Assembly: GCF_017744155.1 (NCBI RefSeq)
Contig: NZ_JAGHQT010000001.1
Coordinates: forward strand, 248,001 to 312,000
Length of the DNA stretch: 64,000 nucleotides
From: Endozoicomonas sp. G2_1
Lineage (GTDB): Bacteria; Pseudomonadota; Gammaproteobacteria; Enterobacterales; Alteromonadaceae
Direction of reading: 5' to 3'
Part shown: in pieces, positions 55,892 through 64,000 of the stretch
Layout: every line of letters starts with the position of its first letter
Numbering within the stretch: position 1 is the first letter of the stretch
Position numbers and translations under genes: made by a program
The notes under the pieces: model-generated
Databases searched by the model: none
Told to the model about the DNA's origin: nothing
The model's input: the letters and a program-made list of their open reading frames with translations, nothing else

Positions 55892-56896
55892 CTAAGCATC
55901 TTCACTATTAGCTGAGGATTTACCGCTAAAATAACGAATTAATACAGTTAATACAGAAAATACACCACCAAAAACTAAACCTAAAATTACAATTAAAACG
56001 CGGTTTGGTTTATCGTTTTTATCGGGCACGTTGGCAGGGTCAATCGTTTTAAGTACGTATTCATTAGATACTTCTGCTAGCATTATAGTTTTCATTTGTT
56101 CTTCAATTAATTGGTAAAAAACATTTTGCATTTCTGCTAATTGCGTTTGTTCCAATTTAGCCGTTAAAAAGTCGATACTATTTTGCGCTTCTCTACTGTC
56201 TTGTAGACGCATTTTTTCATTGAGCTGTTTAACCAAAAGAGTAAGCCATTGCTTCGCTACTTTGGGAGAATAATAACTAACAGTTATAGTTACCATACCA
56301 GTATCTTTATCTTGTGAAATAGATAATATTTCACTAAAAGCTTCGTATGTTTCCCAAGACGATGGAATAATAGTTTTCGGGAATGAAACGTCACGAGTCC
56401 ATATTTTAGCATCAATGTCATAGAGTTCATCATTATATAAAGGTTTATCATTGACTCTATCCCAACTTTCCACTGCGATAAGCGACACAGCCAAATCATT
56501 TTCTGATATAAATTCTTCAATAAATTTTCGCGACTTTAAGACTTCCAATGCTAAAGACGTTTTATCTGTATTACCACCACCTAAATTAATACCAGCCAAA
56601 CTCGCTAAACCACCAAACTGTCCTGCTAATTTAGATAGACCAGCAGCACCATTTTCGCTACTAGCAGGAGCAAGTAATACAGATGCTTTGTAAACATTAG
56701 GTTGTGATAAGGCATATGCGATTGAAGCAATGGTGAATAGTATTGAAACGACAATAATTGTCCACTTTCCCTGTAAAATGGCATTGACCAATTCTTTTAA
56801 ATCAATTTCATCATTTGAAGTATTTGATCGAGAAAACTGGTTTAGCCTTAATAATGTTTCTAATTCTTGAAGGCGTTGAAGATCTTTTGATTCCAT
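55892..56896 (-). CDS. wzz: Chain-length determinant (Wzz family)
   Basis: 334 residues: cytoplasmic N-terminus, TM1 (about 43-62), a Wzz periplasmic domain with a coiled-coil middle, and TM2 near 305-325 with a short tail. There is no C-terminal tyrosine-kinase domain. It should set the modal length of Wzy-made polymer. A 195-base AT-rich gap separates it from the SLBB gene and probably carries a promoter. Confidence 0.9.
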   Translation of the reverse strand: MESKDLQRLQELETLLRLNQFSRSNTSNDEIDLKELVNAILQGKWTIIVVSILFTIASIAYALSQPNVYKASVLLAPASSENGAAGLSKLAGQFGGLASLAGINLGGGNTDKTSLALEVLKSRKFIEEFISENDLAVSLIAVESWDRVNDKPLYNDELYDIDAKIWTRDVSFPKTIIPSSWETYEAFSEILSISQDKDTGMVTITVSYYSPKVAKQWLTLLVKQLNEKMRLQDSREAQNSIDFLTAKLEQTQLAEMQNVFYQLIEEQMKTIMLAEVSNEYVLKTIDPANVPDKNDKPNRVLIVILGLVFGGVFSVLTVLIRYFSGKSSANSEDA

Positions 56897-57091
56897 TATT
56901 TCAATTCTATTAAAATTCTAGTGATGAATTTTGTTTGCATTATAACAATCTCTATAAAGAGTACTAGTGATAATACTTTATTGATACAAACCCAAACAAA
57001 TTTATACATATCGAGTCTATCAAATAATTTATTTAATAAACTATTACGATCAGCCAAATAACTAGTTTACTGCACTTTCATGACATTTTAT

Positions 57092-59794
57092 TTACAATCC
57101 ATTCACTGCTGCAACTGCCAATGCAGAACTATACAAAATTTGGCTCACTGTGCCCCAAAGCTTAATTTTATCTTTATGATCAGCATCTAGTGGCACAACA
57201 ATCGTATCACCGGGCTTCAATGAATGATTAATCTCTGAAGAAAACCAGCTGTCATCTCTTAATACGCGAACAGAGCCATTAGCGGCAACAATATAAGTTT
57301 TATCAACATCAGCACGATTTTTAGCTCCGCCACTGAGTTTTACGTAATCATCAACGGTTAATTGTTCGTCATAGACATGAGAAGAGGTAACTTGCACTTG
57401 GCCTATTACATTCACTGAATTCTTCTTAGAAGGCACGTGCAGTACGTCACCCTTTTCCAGTAAAATATCATAGCTATTTTCATGGACCACCTTAGGTAAA
57501 TCAATGACTAAACGACCGACCGGTTGCAAGCGAGTTAGGTCTGCTAAGATTTGCTGGACTTCGGGATACGACGTACTAAAGTCTTCATCTGTAAGTGATT
57601 TTGAGGCTATTTCTAACCTTAGGCTCTCCGTTAATTTTACAATATTTTCTCGCTCAAGTTCTTTAAGTTTTTCACGAATAAAAACAGACCCTTCGATAAA
57701 AGCGTACTCAGTAAAACCACCAGCTCTCTCAATTACATCAGAAAGCGTCTCACCTCGTTGAATAGTGTATTTACCTGGAAAGACAAACTCTCCTTTCAAT
57801 TCAATAACATGATTTTCACTCCATGCAGGAATTTTTAGTACATGAATGCGATCTTTACTTTGTAAAAGCCGCTGACTCACTGTTGAATTTGATAATGCTT
57901 TAGCTAAATCAAAACTTAGAATTGACTTTTTTGCTTCACCATCAACAACACTGGTGCGAGTAATTTCAGCATTTGAAAGATATGCTGCTTCATTTATACC
58001 GCCTGCAGCGGCAATCGCTTGTTTTAAATCGGCATTCACTGCGAGCGGGTAAACACCTGGAAACTTCACTTCACCTTCCACTTCAAACAACTGAATCGGA
58101 GAACCACTTCCTCCTTGTAACCTTAGCTTTTCGATCACGGGCAATAACAAGCGCTGTCGAGAGTGTTCGTTTAGCATACTGGCATTACTCTCACCGGCAT
58201 CTTCAGCTGAAACATTAGCTAAGTCACTAATCGACTGGTTTAGCCTCTGATTACTTACTTGCAATGCCTGGCTGTTAAGATTTTGTCTGACGTTTTTTAA
58301 CTCTTCTGCTGACGCAACAGTACCATTTTGTTGCGCTACAGATGTTTCGATATTTTGTTCTAATAACTCTTTGTCTTTAGTCACAACATCAGAAAAAACA
58401 AAAATTTTATCATTGACTTTCAGTTCAAGATTATCTTCTGATTCTGGCAATAATATCGCGTTAGCAAGGCTAAACTGCAAAATCTCAATATTTCTCGCTA
58501 AATCTACTTCACGAACAATAATACTGTAATTCAAGTCAGCATCATCTAGCAAATGACTATCTATATTAGCGATGATATCTGCCACTTTTATACCATCAGA
58601 CCACTGATACTCACCAGGTCTAACAGCAGCTCCAACAACAGACACTGAAGAGGTAAATAACTCTGCTGACTTTTGGATGTGAATCACATCCCCCGATTCG
58701 ACATTGAAAGTATTTACTGCTTGCGCGTCCGCCATATTCAAAGTTAAAACAACGCGACTATCATCTCGATTAAAGCGCTCAACTTTAACTTGTTGCTTAA
58801 AACCTGAAGGCAGAATACCACCAGCCATAGCAATTACATCAGCAAAACCTTCGTCGTGACTATATTCGTAAACTGCTGGTCGAGTAACCTCACCATCAAC
58901 AGTTACTCTTTTGTTTACCGGCGGAATAAAGACAACATCACCAGCCTTTAAAAGGGCATCACCAGAAGAGTCACCTTTAATCAACAGGTCATACAAATCT
59001 AAAGACTGAATCAACTGACCGGAGCGTTTAAGTTGGACATTACGCAGTGAGCCAATATCAGAAATACCACCAGCAGCAAACAGTACTTGTGTCATGCTGG
59101 TCAATGAATTAACAGTATAAGGCCCTGGCTGATTAACTTCACCTAAAACAAAAACGCGAATAGCGCGCAAATTACTCAAACTGACAAGCGCTTCAACACC
59201 GATGATGCGTTCTTTAATTCTGGCTTTTAAAAATGCTTTTGCTTCTGCAAAGCTCAAACCAGCCACTTTAAAAGGACCAAGCTCAGGAATAATCACTTGC
59301 CCTTCTCTATTAACAATAAGTTGATAATCAAAACTTTCTTTACCAAAGCCTTGAATTAACAATTCGTCACCCGAGCCTAAAACATAATCTTCTGGAATAG
59401 CAACCGTTAAATCTGGGGTAAATGAAGACGGACCATTTGCGAAAACATCATAACCAAAGAGCTTTAACTCTTGTTCGTTTTCCATATCTTTAGTTGGCAT
59501 TCGCAAATCAAAGTTATCTTGCTCTGGATTACCTAGTTGTCCATCACCACGGTAAAGTTCTTGTGGTTCATTTTGAACTTGACTTGAACTGCCTCCTTGT
59601 AAACTTTGCAAGGCATCAATATCAACACCAAACTGTTTCGCTAATGCTTGTTGTTGAGCTCTTGGCAGTTTTCTAAATTGCTCTATCTGCGCAGCACTTG
59701 GTTGAGCAGCGTGAACATATAGAAAAAAAGAAGAGAAAAAACTTAGAGATAGAGCTGCGATGCGCAGCCATTGTCGATTGCTAACAGTATTCAT
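57092..59794 (-). CDS. SLBB-domain outer-membrane polysaccharide export protein
   Basis: About 900 residues: a signal peptide (cleavage near HAA, residue 25 from ATG 59794), a Gln-rich segment, a Poly_export domain (about 125-205; YVLGSGDELLIQGFGK) and repeated SLBB domains to the C-terminus. It is more than twice the size of Wza, as in several marine gammaproteobacteria. It probably forms the outer-membrane exit or a periplasmic scaffold. The start is uncertain: ATG 59794 has no clear ribosome-binding site, while TTG 59803 has AGGA six bases upstream. Confidence 0.88.
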   Translation of the reverse strand: MNTVSNRQWLRIAALSLSFFSSFFLYVHAAQPSAAQIEQFRKLPRAQQQALAKQFGVDIDALQSLQGGSSSQVQNEPQELYRGDGQLGNPEQDNFDLRMPTKDMENEQELKLFGYDVFANGPSSFTPDLTVAIPEDYVLGSGDELLIQGFGKESFDYQLIVNREGQVIIPELGPFKVAGLSFAEAKAFLKARIKERIIGVEALVSLSNLRAIRVFVLGEVNQPGPYTVNSLTSMTQVLFAAGGISDIGSLRNVQLKRSGQLIQSLDLYDLLIKGDSSGDALLKAGDVVFIPPVNKRVTVDGEVTRPAVYEYSHDEGFADVIAMAGGILPSGFKQQVKVERFNRDDSRVVLTLNMADAQAVNTFNVESGDVIHIQKSAELFTSSVSVVGAAVRPGEYQWSDGIKVADIIANIDSHLLDDADLNYSIIVREVDLARNIEILQFSLANAILLPESEDNLELKVNDKIFVFSDVVTKDKELLEQNIETSVAQQNGTVASAEELKNVRQNLNSQALQVSNQRLNQSISDLANVSAEDAGESNASMLNEHSRQRLLLPVIEKLRLQGGSGSPIQLFEVEGEVKFPGVYPLAVNADLKQAIAAAGGINEAAYLSNAEITRTSVVDGEAKKSILSFDLAKALSNSTVSQRLLQSKDRIHVLKIPAWSENHVIELKGEFVFPGKYTIQRGETLSDVIERAGGFTEYAFIEGSVFIREKLKELERENIVKLTESLRLEIASKSLTDEDFSTSYPEVQQILADLTRLQPVGRLVIDLPKVVHENSYDILLEKGDVLHVPSKKNSVNVIGQVQVTSSHVYDEQLTVDDYVKLSGGAKNRADVDKTYIVAANGSVRVLRDDSWFSSEINHSLKPGDTIVVPLDADHKDKIKLWGTVSQILYSSALAVAAVNGL

Positions 59795-60096
59795 ATTACG
59801 CAAAGTCAATCCTAATCAAGTGCGAAAATAGTGGTTTACCAATTGCTAAGCACATTAAATCAGCTCAGGCAGGCAAATAGGCACGAAGTGTAGCAGTATA
59901 ATTTTCTCGGATAAAGCATCTTTTTTATCTTCCATAAAAATGTAACAAAATAGTTAACATTAACCTTTACCACAGTTGTCTATATTTTATACCATTTACG
60001 TCATTTCCCTTGCCTTTAGTTATAAGCAAAGGTATAAAAGCCCCGACAGAATAACTATTTCAAGAATATTTTTTAAAAATATCGCAAGGATAATTT
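59795..60096. other. Divergent intergenic region, SLBB gene versus POT transporter
   Basis: About 300 bases of AT-rich sequence between two divergent genes. I looked for a JUMPStart/ops element on the minus strand and found none. AAGGA lies before the POT start on the plus strand. No RNA gene is apparent. Confidence 0.6.
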
Positions 60097-61584
60097 ATGA
60101 ATACACCTAACACGGGGACACTTTTTGGTCACCCGAAAGGGCTCTTCCTGCTATTTGGTACAGAAATGTGGGAACGCATGAGCTATTACGGCATGCGTGG
60201 CATTTTTGTTCTTTACCTAGTGGCCTTTGCTGGCAATTTTGGCTGGGACATGGCCTACTTTGACATTGATCCACTCTCTGCCACAGCTGAACAAGATTAC
60301 TCGAAAGCACTTCAATCAAACGCACTTGGCATCTTGGGGATATACGCCTTCTTCGTATACGTAACACCAGTACTTGGCGGCTGGATGGCCGACAATAAAT
60401 GGGGCCAACGCAAAGCCATTATCGTCGGTGGTTTGTTGATGATGTGTGGCCAATTTGCTTTAGGCACACCACACGAATACATCAAAGGTATGGAAGTTAC
60501 CTTTTTGTGGATTGGTTTAATCTGTTTGATTTTAGGTAATGGTTTCTTCAAGCCAAATATCTCAACCATGGTTGGTGACTTATACGAAGATGGCGACAAA
60601 CGTCGTGACGCGGCTTTCACTATTTTCTACATGGGTATCAACTTAGGCTCTATTCTAGGCTACATGGTTGTCGGTACTATCGGTGAGAAAATTCACTACC
60701 AATACGGTTTCTTAACGGCCGGTGTTGGTATGTTACTCGGCGTTCTTTTACAACTTGCATTGTCAAACAAGTACTTAGGTAATGTTGGTGTTGAGCCGTC
60801 AGCTAAACAAAAGAAAGGTAATGAAGCGGCTTCTAACAAACCACTAACCTCTGAAGAGCGTGACCGTGTTAAAGTTATTCTGATCATGTCATTCTTTACC
60901 ATCATTTTCTGGTTGGGCTTCGAACAAGCCGCTGGTTCAATGAACCTATTTGCCAAGTACAAAACTGATTTAGTGTTTTTTGGCTGGGAAATGCCAGCTT
61001 CTTGGCTACAATCAGTCAACCCAATCTTTGTTATCTTGCTTGCGCCAGTTTTCGCAGCAGTTTGGGTAAAAATGGGCGATAGCGAGCCCAATTCACCGAA
61101 AAAGTTTGCATTGGGGATGTTTTTCCTCGGCTTAGGCTTTGTCTCTATGGTAATGGCTGCGCTACAAATTGGTGACTCTGAAACTGCTAAAGCACATGTT
61201 ATCTGGTTAGTACTCGCTTATCTTTTCCATACCATGGGTGAGCTATGCTTATCGCCAATTGGCCTTTCTATGGTCACTAAGCTTGCACCACTGAAATACA
61301 CATCATTACTTATGGGGATGTGGTTCTTCTTCTCGGGTGTTGGTAACTACTTTGCAGCACTTGTTGGTAAACTCGTTGGTGAAACGGGTCCATTAGCAGC
61401 TTTCGGCGGTGTTGCCATTATGGCTTTCGTTGCAGGTTTATTACTTTGGTTACTAAGCGACAAGCTTGTCGACTGGATGCACGGTGCAGAAGATAGCAAA
61501 CCACAAACACTCGACGAGAAAATTGAAGAAGAAATGTCTGTGACTGGCGCTCATGAAGCAATGCCAGAAAATCACAACAAATAA
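60097..61584 (+). CDS. POT-family proton-coupled peptide transporter
   Basis: 495 residues of the PTR2/POT family (MFS), importing di- and tripeptides with protons. The ExxER motif is EMWERMSYYG near residue 22; further family blocks are GGWMADNKWGQRKAI and GNGFFKPNISTMVGDLY. About 14 TM helices. It is monocistronic and ends in a strong terminator. Confidence 0.94.
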   Translation: MNTPNTGTLFGHPKGLFLLFGTEMWERMSYYGMRGIFVLYLVAFAGNFGWDMAYFDIDPLSATAEQDYSKALQSNALGILGIYAFFVYVTPVLGGWMADNKWGQRKAIIVGGLLMMCGQFALGTPHEYIKGMEVTFLWIGLICLILGNGFFKPNISTMVGDLYEDGDKRRDAAFTIFYMGINLGSILGYMVVGTIGEKIHYQYGFLTAGVGMLLGVLLQLALSNKYLGNVGVEPSAKQKKGNEAASNKPLTSEERDRVKVILIMSFFTIIFWLGFEQAAGSMNLFAKYKTDLVFFGWEMPASWLQSVNPIFVILLAPVFAAVWVKMGDSEPNSPKKFALGMFFLGLGFVSMVMAALQIGDSETAKAHVIWLVLAYLFHTMGELCLSPIGLSMVTKLAPLKYTSLLMGMWFFFSGVGNYFAALVGKLVGETGPLAAFGGVAIMAFVAGLLLWLLSDKLVDWMHGAEDSKPQTLDEKIEEEMSVTGAHEAMPENHNK

Positions 61585-61606
61585 GCTTCGATATTAACTG
61601 ATTGAT

Positions 61607-61637
61607 AAATGGTGGCCTTGGCCACCATTTTTGTTTT
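61607..61637 (+). terminator. Rho-independent terminator of the peptide transporter gene
   Basis: An 11-bp stem (AAATGGTGGCC/GGCCACCATTT) with a minimal loop followed by a T-rich tract (TTTTTGTTTT). Confidence 0.92.
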
Positions 61638-61688
61638 AAGCTCATTTACTCAGTAAGATTAAAACAAACAATCCGTATCACAACGTCT

Positions 61689-62330
61689 ATGCAAACGCTT
61701 ATGCCACAAAATTATTTGTCAGAGTCCTCTCATAAATCAAACCGACAAATAGACAGAAAAAGCCTAAGAGCTGAAATCAAGCTACGCCGTGAAAGCCTGT
61801 CAACACTGCAGCAGCAACAAGCAGAGCAGCAGCTCGTTAAAAAGCTGTCGCAACACTCCGCAGTAACCGAAGCTAAGCATATTGCTATTTACTTGAGCCA
61901 CAAAGGTGAGTTACAAACACAGGCCTTTATCCAGTGGTGTTTGCAACACCAAAAGCACATTTACTTACCGGTAATTCATCCGTTTTGCCCTGGGCACCTA
62001 CTATTTTTGCGCTATAACCAAGATACTGAAATGGTAGCCAATCATTACGGTATTCTGGAGCCCAAATTAAAGGTTAAAAACGTTAAACCCTTACCTGAAC
62101 TTGACCTTATTCTGACACCACTAGTTGCTTTTGATGATAAAGGCAATCGTCTCGGTATGGGCGGAGGCTTCTACGACAGAACATTAGCGGCTTGTGAGCA
62201 ATTACCTCAAGCCCCCAAAGTCATAGGACTAGCACATGATTGCCAACAGGTTGAGAGCATACCAACAGAGTCATGGGATATACCGCTGTCTGAAATTATC
62301 ACACCAAGCCAACGCTTTATTTGTAACTAG
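61689..62330 (+). CDS. fau: 5-formyltetrahydrofolate cyclo-ligase
   Basis: Converts 5-formyl-THF to 5,10-methenyl-THF using ATP. The motif GMGGGFYDRTL and the block LDLILTPLVAFDDKGNRLG match E. coli YgfA. The open frame extends upstream into the transporter terminator, so the start is ATG 61689 or a later one (61701). The N-terminus is about 25-30 residues longer than in E. coli. In enterobacteria 6S RNA precedes this gene; there is no room for it here. Confidence 0.92.
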   Translation: MQTLMPQNYLSESSHKSNRQIDRKSLRAEIKLRRESLSTLQQQQAEQQLVKKLSQHSAVTEAKHIAIYLSHKGELQTQAFIQWCLQHQKHIYLPVIHPFCPGHLLFLRYNQDTEMVANHYGILEPKLKVKNVKPLPELDLILTPLVAFDDKGNRLGMGGGFYDRTLAACEQLPQAPKVIGLAHDCQQVESIPTESWDIPLSEIITPSQRFICN

Positions 62331-62415
62331 CAATTCTACTTATCAAGCTGCTTTTTCATTCAAATGAACCAACCAAAATATAGGTTAAATTTGTGCTGTA
62401 GTTCGAGAACTCTGT

Positions 62416-62424
62416 TGCTATAAT
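62416..62424 (+). promoter_or_regulatory. Extended -10 promoter of rpiA
   Basis: TGCTATAAT is a perfect -10 with the TGn extension, about 47 bases before the rpiA ATG. An inverted repeat AGTTC-GA-GAACT (62400-62411) lies just upstream. Confidence 0.55.
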
Positions 62425-62470
62425 TTCGCCACTTTACTATTTACCACTCTACAGACAATTAGGCAAAGCC

Positions 62471-63130
62471 ATGAATCAAGACCAAATGAAACAAGCCGCC
62501 GGCGAAAAAGCGCTCGACTTTATCAAACCAGACACTATCGTTGGTGTTGGTACCGGCTCTACCGTTAACTACTTTATTGATGCCCTTGCCACAATGAAAG
62601 ATAGTATCAAAGGCGCTGTTTCAAGCTCTGAACAGTCAACAGAGCGATTAAAAGCACACGGCATAGAAGTTTTCGATCTCAACCACGTCGACAGCCTCGA
62701 TGTTTACGTTGACGGTGCCGATGAAATAACACCACACATGGCGATGATCAAAGGCGGTGGCGCTGCTCTTACCCGAGAAAAAATTGTCGCTGCCGTAGCT
62801 AAAGAGTTTATTTGTATTGCCGACAGCTCAAAACAAGTTGATTTGTTAGGTACCTTCCCATTGCCAGTTGAGGTAATTCCAATGGCGCGCAGCTATGTCG
62901 CCCGCGAACTTGTGAAGTTAGGTGGTGATCCTGTTTACCGTCAAGGCGTTGTAACAGATAACGGCAATGTCATTTTAGATGTTCACAACCTATCCATTAC
63001 TGATCCTAAACAGTTAGAAAACCAAATTAACGCCATTGTTGGCGTGGTAACTAATGGCCTGTTTGCTGAGCGCGCTGCCGACAAGCTTATTCTAGGTACA
63101 GAAAATGGCGCTCAAGTTATTGAAAATTAA
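62471..63130 (+). CDS. rpiA: Ribose-5-phosphate isomerase A
   Basis: Interconverts ribose-5-phosphate and ribulose-5-phosphate in the pentose phosphate pathway. 219 residues, same length as E. coli RpiA. Motifs [21 protein letters not shown] and [11 protein letters not shown], which hold the phosphate-binding and catalytic residues, are intact. It neighbours serA, as in E. coli. Confidence 0.97.
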   Translation: MNQDQMKQAAGEKALDFIKPDTIVGVGTGSTVNYFIDALATMKDSIKGAVSSSEQSTERLKAHGIEVFDLNHVDSLDVYVDGADEITPHMAMIKGGGAALTREKIVAAVAKEFICIADSSKQVDLLGTFPLPVEVIPMARSYVARELVKLGGDPVYRQGVVTDNGNVILDVHNLSITDPKQLENQINAIVGVVTNGLFAERAADKLILGTENGAQVIEN

Positions 63131-63141
63131 ATAACTTGAAA

Positions 63142-63177
63142 TGATGTGACTAGCTATTTGTTATGCCAGTCACATCA
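63142..63177 (+). terminator. Candidate terminator of rpiA
   Basis: A 10-bp perfect stem TGATGTGACT/AGTCACATCA with a 16-base loop, followed by AATTTT. The T-run is short. Confidence 0.55.
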
Positions 63178-63296
63178 AATTTTACCTTATAACTAGCAGC
63201 TAATAACTCATAAGCAAATAGTGCTTTTATTCTACTCAGCATCATGCTAAGTTGGGCATCTAGCCATCTAAACGTAAATATTAAAGAAGTGACACC

Positions 63297-64000
63297 ATGA
63301 CTAAGAAATCATTAGCGAAAGATAAGATTAAAATCTTGTTGCTAGAAGGCGTTCATCAAAGTGCCGTTGATGCTTTTCAAGAAAAAGGCTACAGCAATAT
63401 AGAGTATTTAAAAACCTCACTTGCCGAAGCCGACTTAATTGAGAAAATTGCCGATGCCCATTTTGTTGGCATTCGCTCTCGAACTCAGTTAACCGAAAAA
63501 GTCCTTAGTCACGCCAACAAATTAGTTGCTATTGGCTGCTTCTGTATTGGTACTAACCAAGTTGAATTGCCAGCTGCACAAATTCGCGGTATTCCGGTAT
63601 TTAACGCACCGTTTTCCAATACTCGTTCTGTTGCAGAACTAGTACTAGGTGAAATTCTGTTACTATTTCGCGGTATTCCTGCGAAAAATGCGCAAGCACA
63701 CCGCGGTGTTTGGAACAAATCAGCGGTTGGCTCGGTTGAAGCTCGCGGCAAAACCATAGGTATTATTGGTTACGGTCATATTGGTACTCAGTTGGGTATT
63801 TTGGCTGAAACTATCGGTATGAAGGTTAAGTTCTACGATATTGAAACTAAACTACCACTAGGCAACGCGAGCCAAAGTAAAAGTTTAAACGCTTTACTCA
63901 AAGAAGCTGATGTCGTTAGTTTACATGTACCAGAAACAGAGCAAACCCAAGATATGATCGCTAGCGCTCAGTTCGACGCCATGAAGCCAGGCGCCATTTT
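63297..64000 (+). CDS. serA: D-3-phosphoglycerate dehydrogenase (C-terminus cut by window edge)
   Basis: First enzyme of serine biosynthesis. The visible 234 codons align closely with E. coli SerA: KDKIKILLLEGVH at the N-terminus, IGCFCIGTNQVELPAA, the SNTRSVAELVLGEILLL block and the NAD motif GIIGYGHIGTQLG. The regulatory ACT domain lies beyond the window. GAAG precedes the ATG. Confidence 0.96.
   Translation, partial: MTKKSLAKDKIKILLLEGVHQSAVDAFQEKGYSNIEYLKTSLAEADLIEKIADAHFVGIRSRTQLTEKVLSHANKLVAIGCFCIGTNQVELPAAQIRGIPVFNAPFSNTRSVAELVLGEILLLFRGIPAKNAQAHRGVWNKSAVGSVEARGKTIGIIGYGHIGTQLGILAETIGMKVKFYDIETKLPLGNASQSKSLNALLKEADVVSLHVPETEQTQDMIASAQFDAMKPGAI

Noticed and set aside
59795-60096. JUMPStart/ops element for RfaH in front of the polysaccharide locus
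   Set aside because: No GGCGGTAG-like core found on the minus strand; only a weak GGTAAAC similarity.
61585-61688. 6S RNA (ssrS) expected upstream of fau
   Set aside because: Only about 100 bases are available, mostly the transporter terminator; 6S RNA needs about 180 bases and the flanking zapA is absent.

Overview
The window is a chromosomal segment of a marine, fairly low-GC gammaproteobacterium, most likely Alteromonadales and probably Colwelliaceae (Thalassotalea/Colwellia-like). This rests on my recognition of the encoded proteins and on gene order. aroC-prmB-smrB-sixA-fadJ-fadI follows the E. coli order around aroC, with extra genes inserted, and fau-rpiA-serA is a second conserved group. 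I see no IS element, prophage, CRISPR array, tRNA or rRNA. Both ends cut a gene: aroC on the left (only its last few codons missing) and serA on the right.

Layout. 1-3321: aroC, prmB, smrB, sixA. 3514-11036: an M16 metalloprotease and a 1,500-residue beta-propeller/PAS/GGDEF/EAL protein. 11111-12249: a pocket of very small genes, notably a gene with a near-consensus sigma-54 promoter whose protein is almost entirely an 18-residue tandem repeat. 12318-16006: the fadIJ beta-oxidation operon with a FadR-like operator. 16165-18967: a nickel superoxide dismutase operon (sodN, its protease sodX, a His-rich membrane peptide, a TPR-like protein and a 10-TM metal transporter) behind a promoter overlapped by a Fur-like box. 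19100-26390: a MoxR/DUF58/DUF4381/VWA/VWA-TPR/BatD operon. 26614-27844: an ECF sigma factor and its DUF3379 partner. 27993-30783: putP and a degenerate EAL-HDOD protein.

30912-37905 holds galE and a sulfate-activation operon read leftward: cysD, cysN, an SLC13 permease, cysC and a DHH phosphoesterase that may remove the pAp by-product. 38049-59794 is a surface-polysaccharide locus, all leftward: SLBB export protein, Wzz, WecA, the dTDP-Fuc4NAc branch (rmlB, rmlA, wecD, wecE), Wzx, two glycosyltransferases, a Wzy candidate, an AsnB-like amidotransferase, manC and manB, then (after a terminator) ugd, UDP-glucuronate 4-epimerase and galU. The gene set predicts a Wzx/Wzy-dependent glycan started on undecaprenyl-P by WecA and containing Fuc4NAc and probably an (amidated) uronic acid. 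60097-64000: a POT peptide transporter, fau, rpiA and serA.

The least explained element is the sigma-54-driven repeat-peptide gene at 11165-11602 with its 33-residue downstream partner. Next are the uncharacterised members of the Ni-SOD operon, the DHH enzyme in the cys operon, and the hairpin with a U-tract that abuts the putP start codon.
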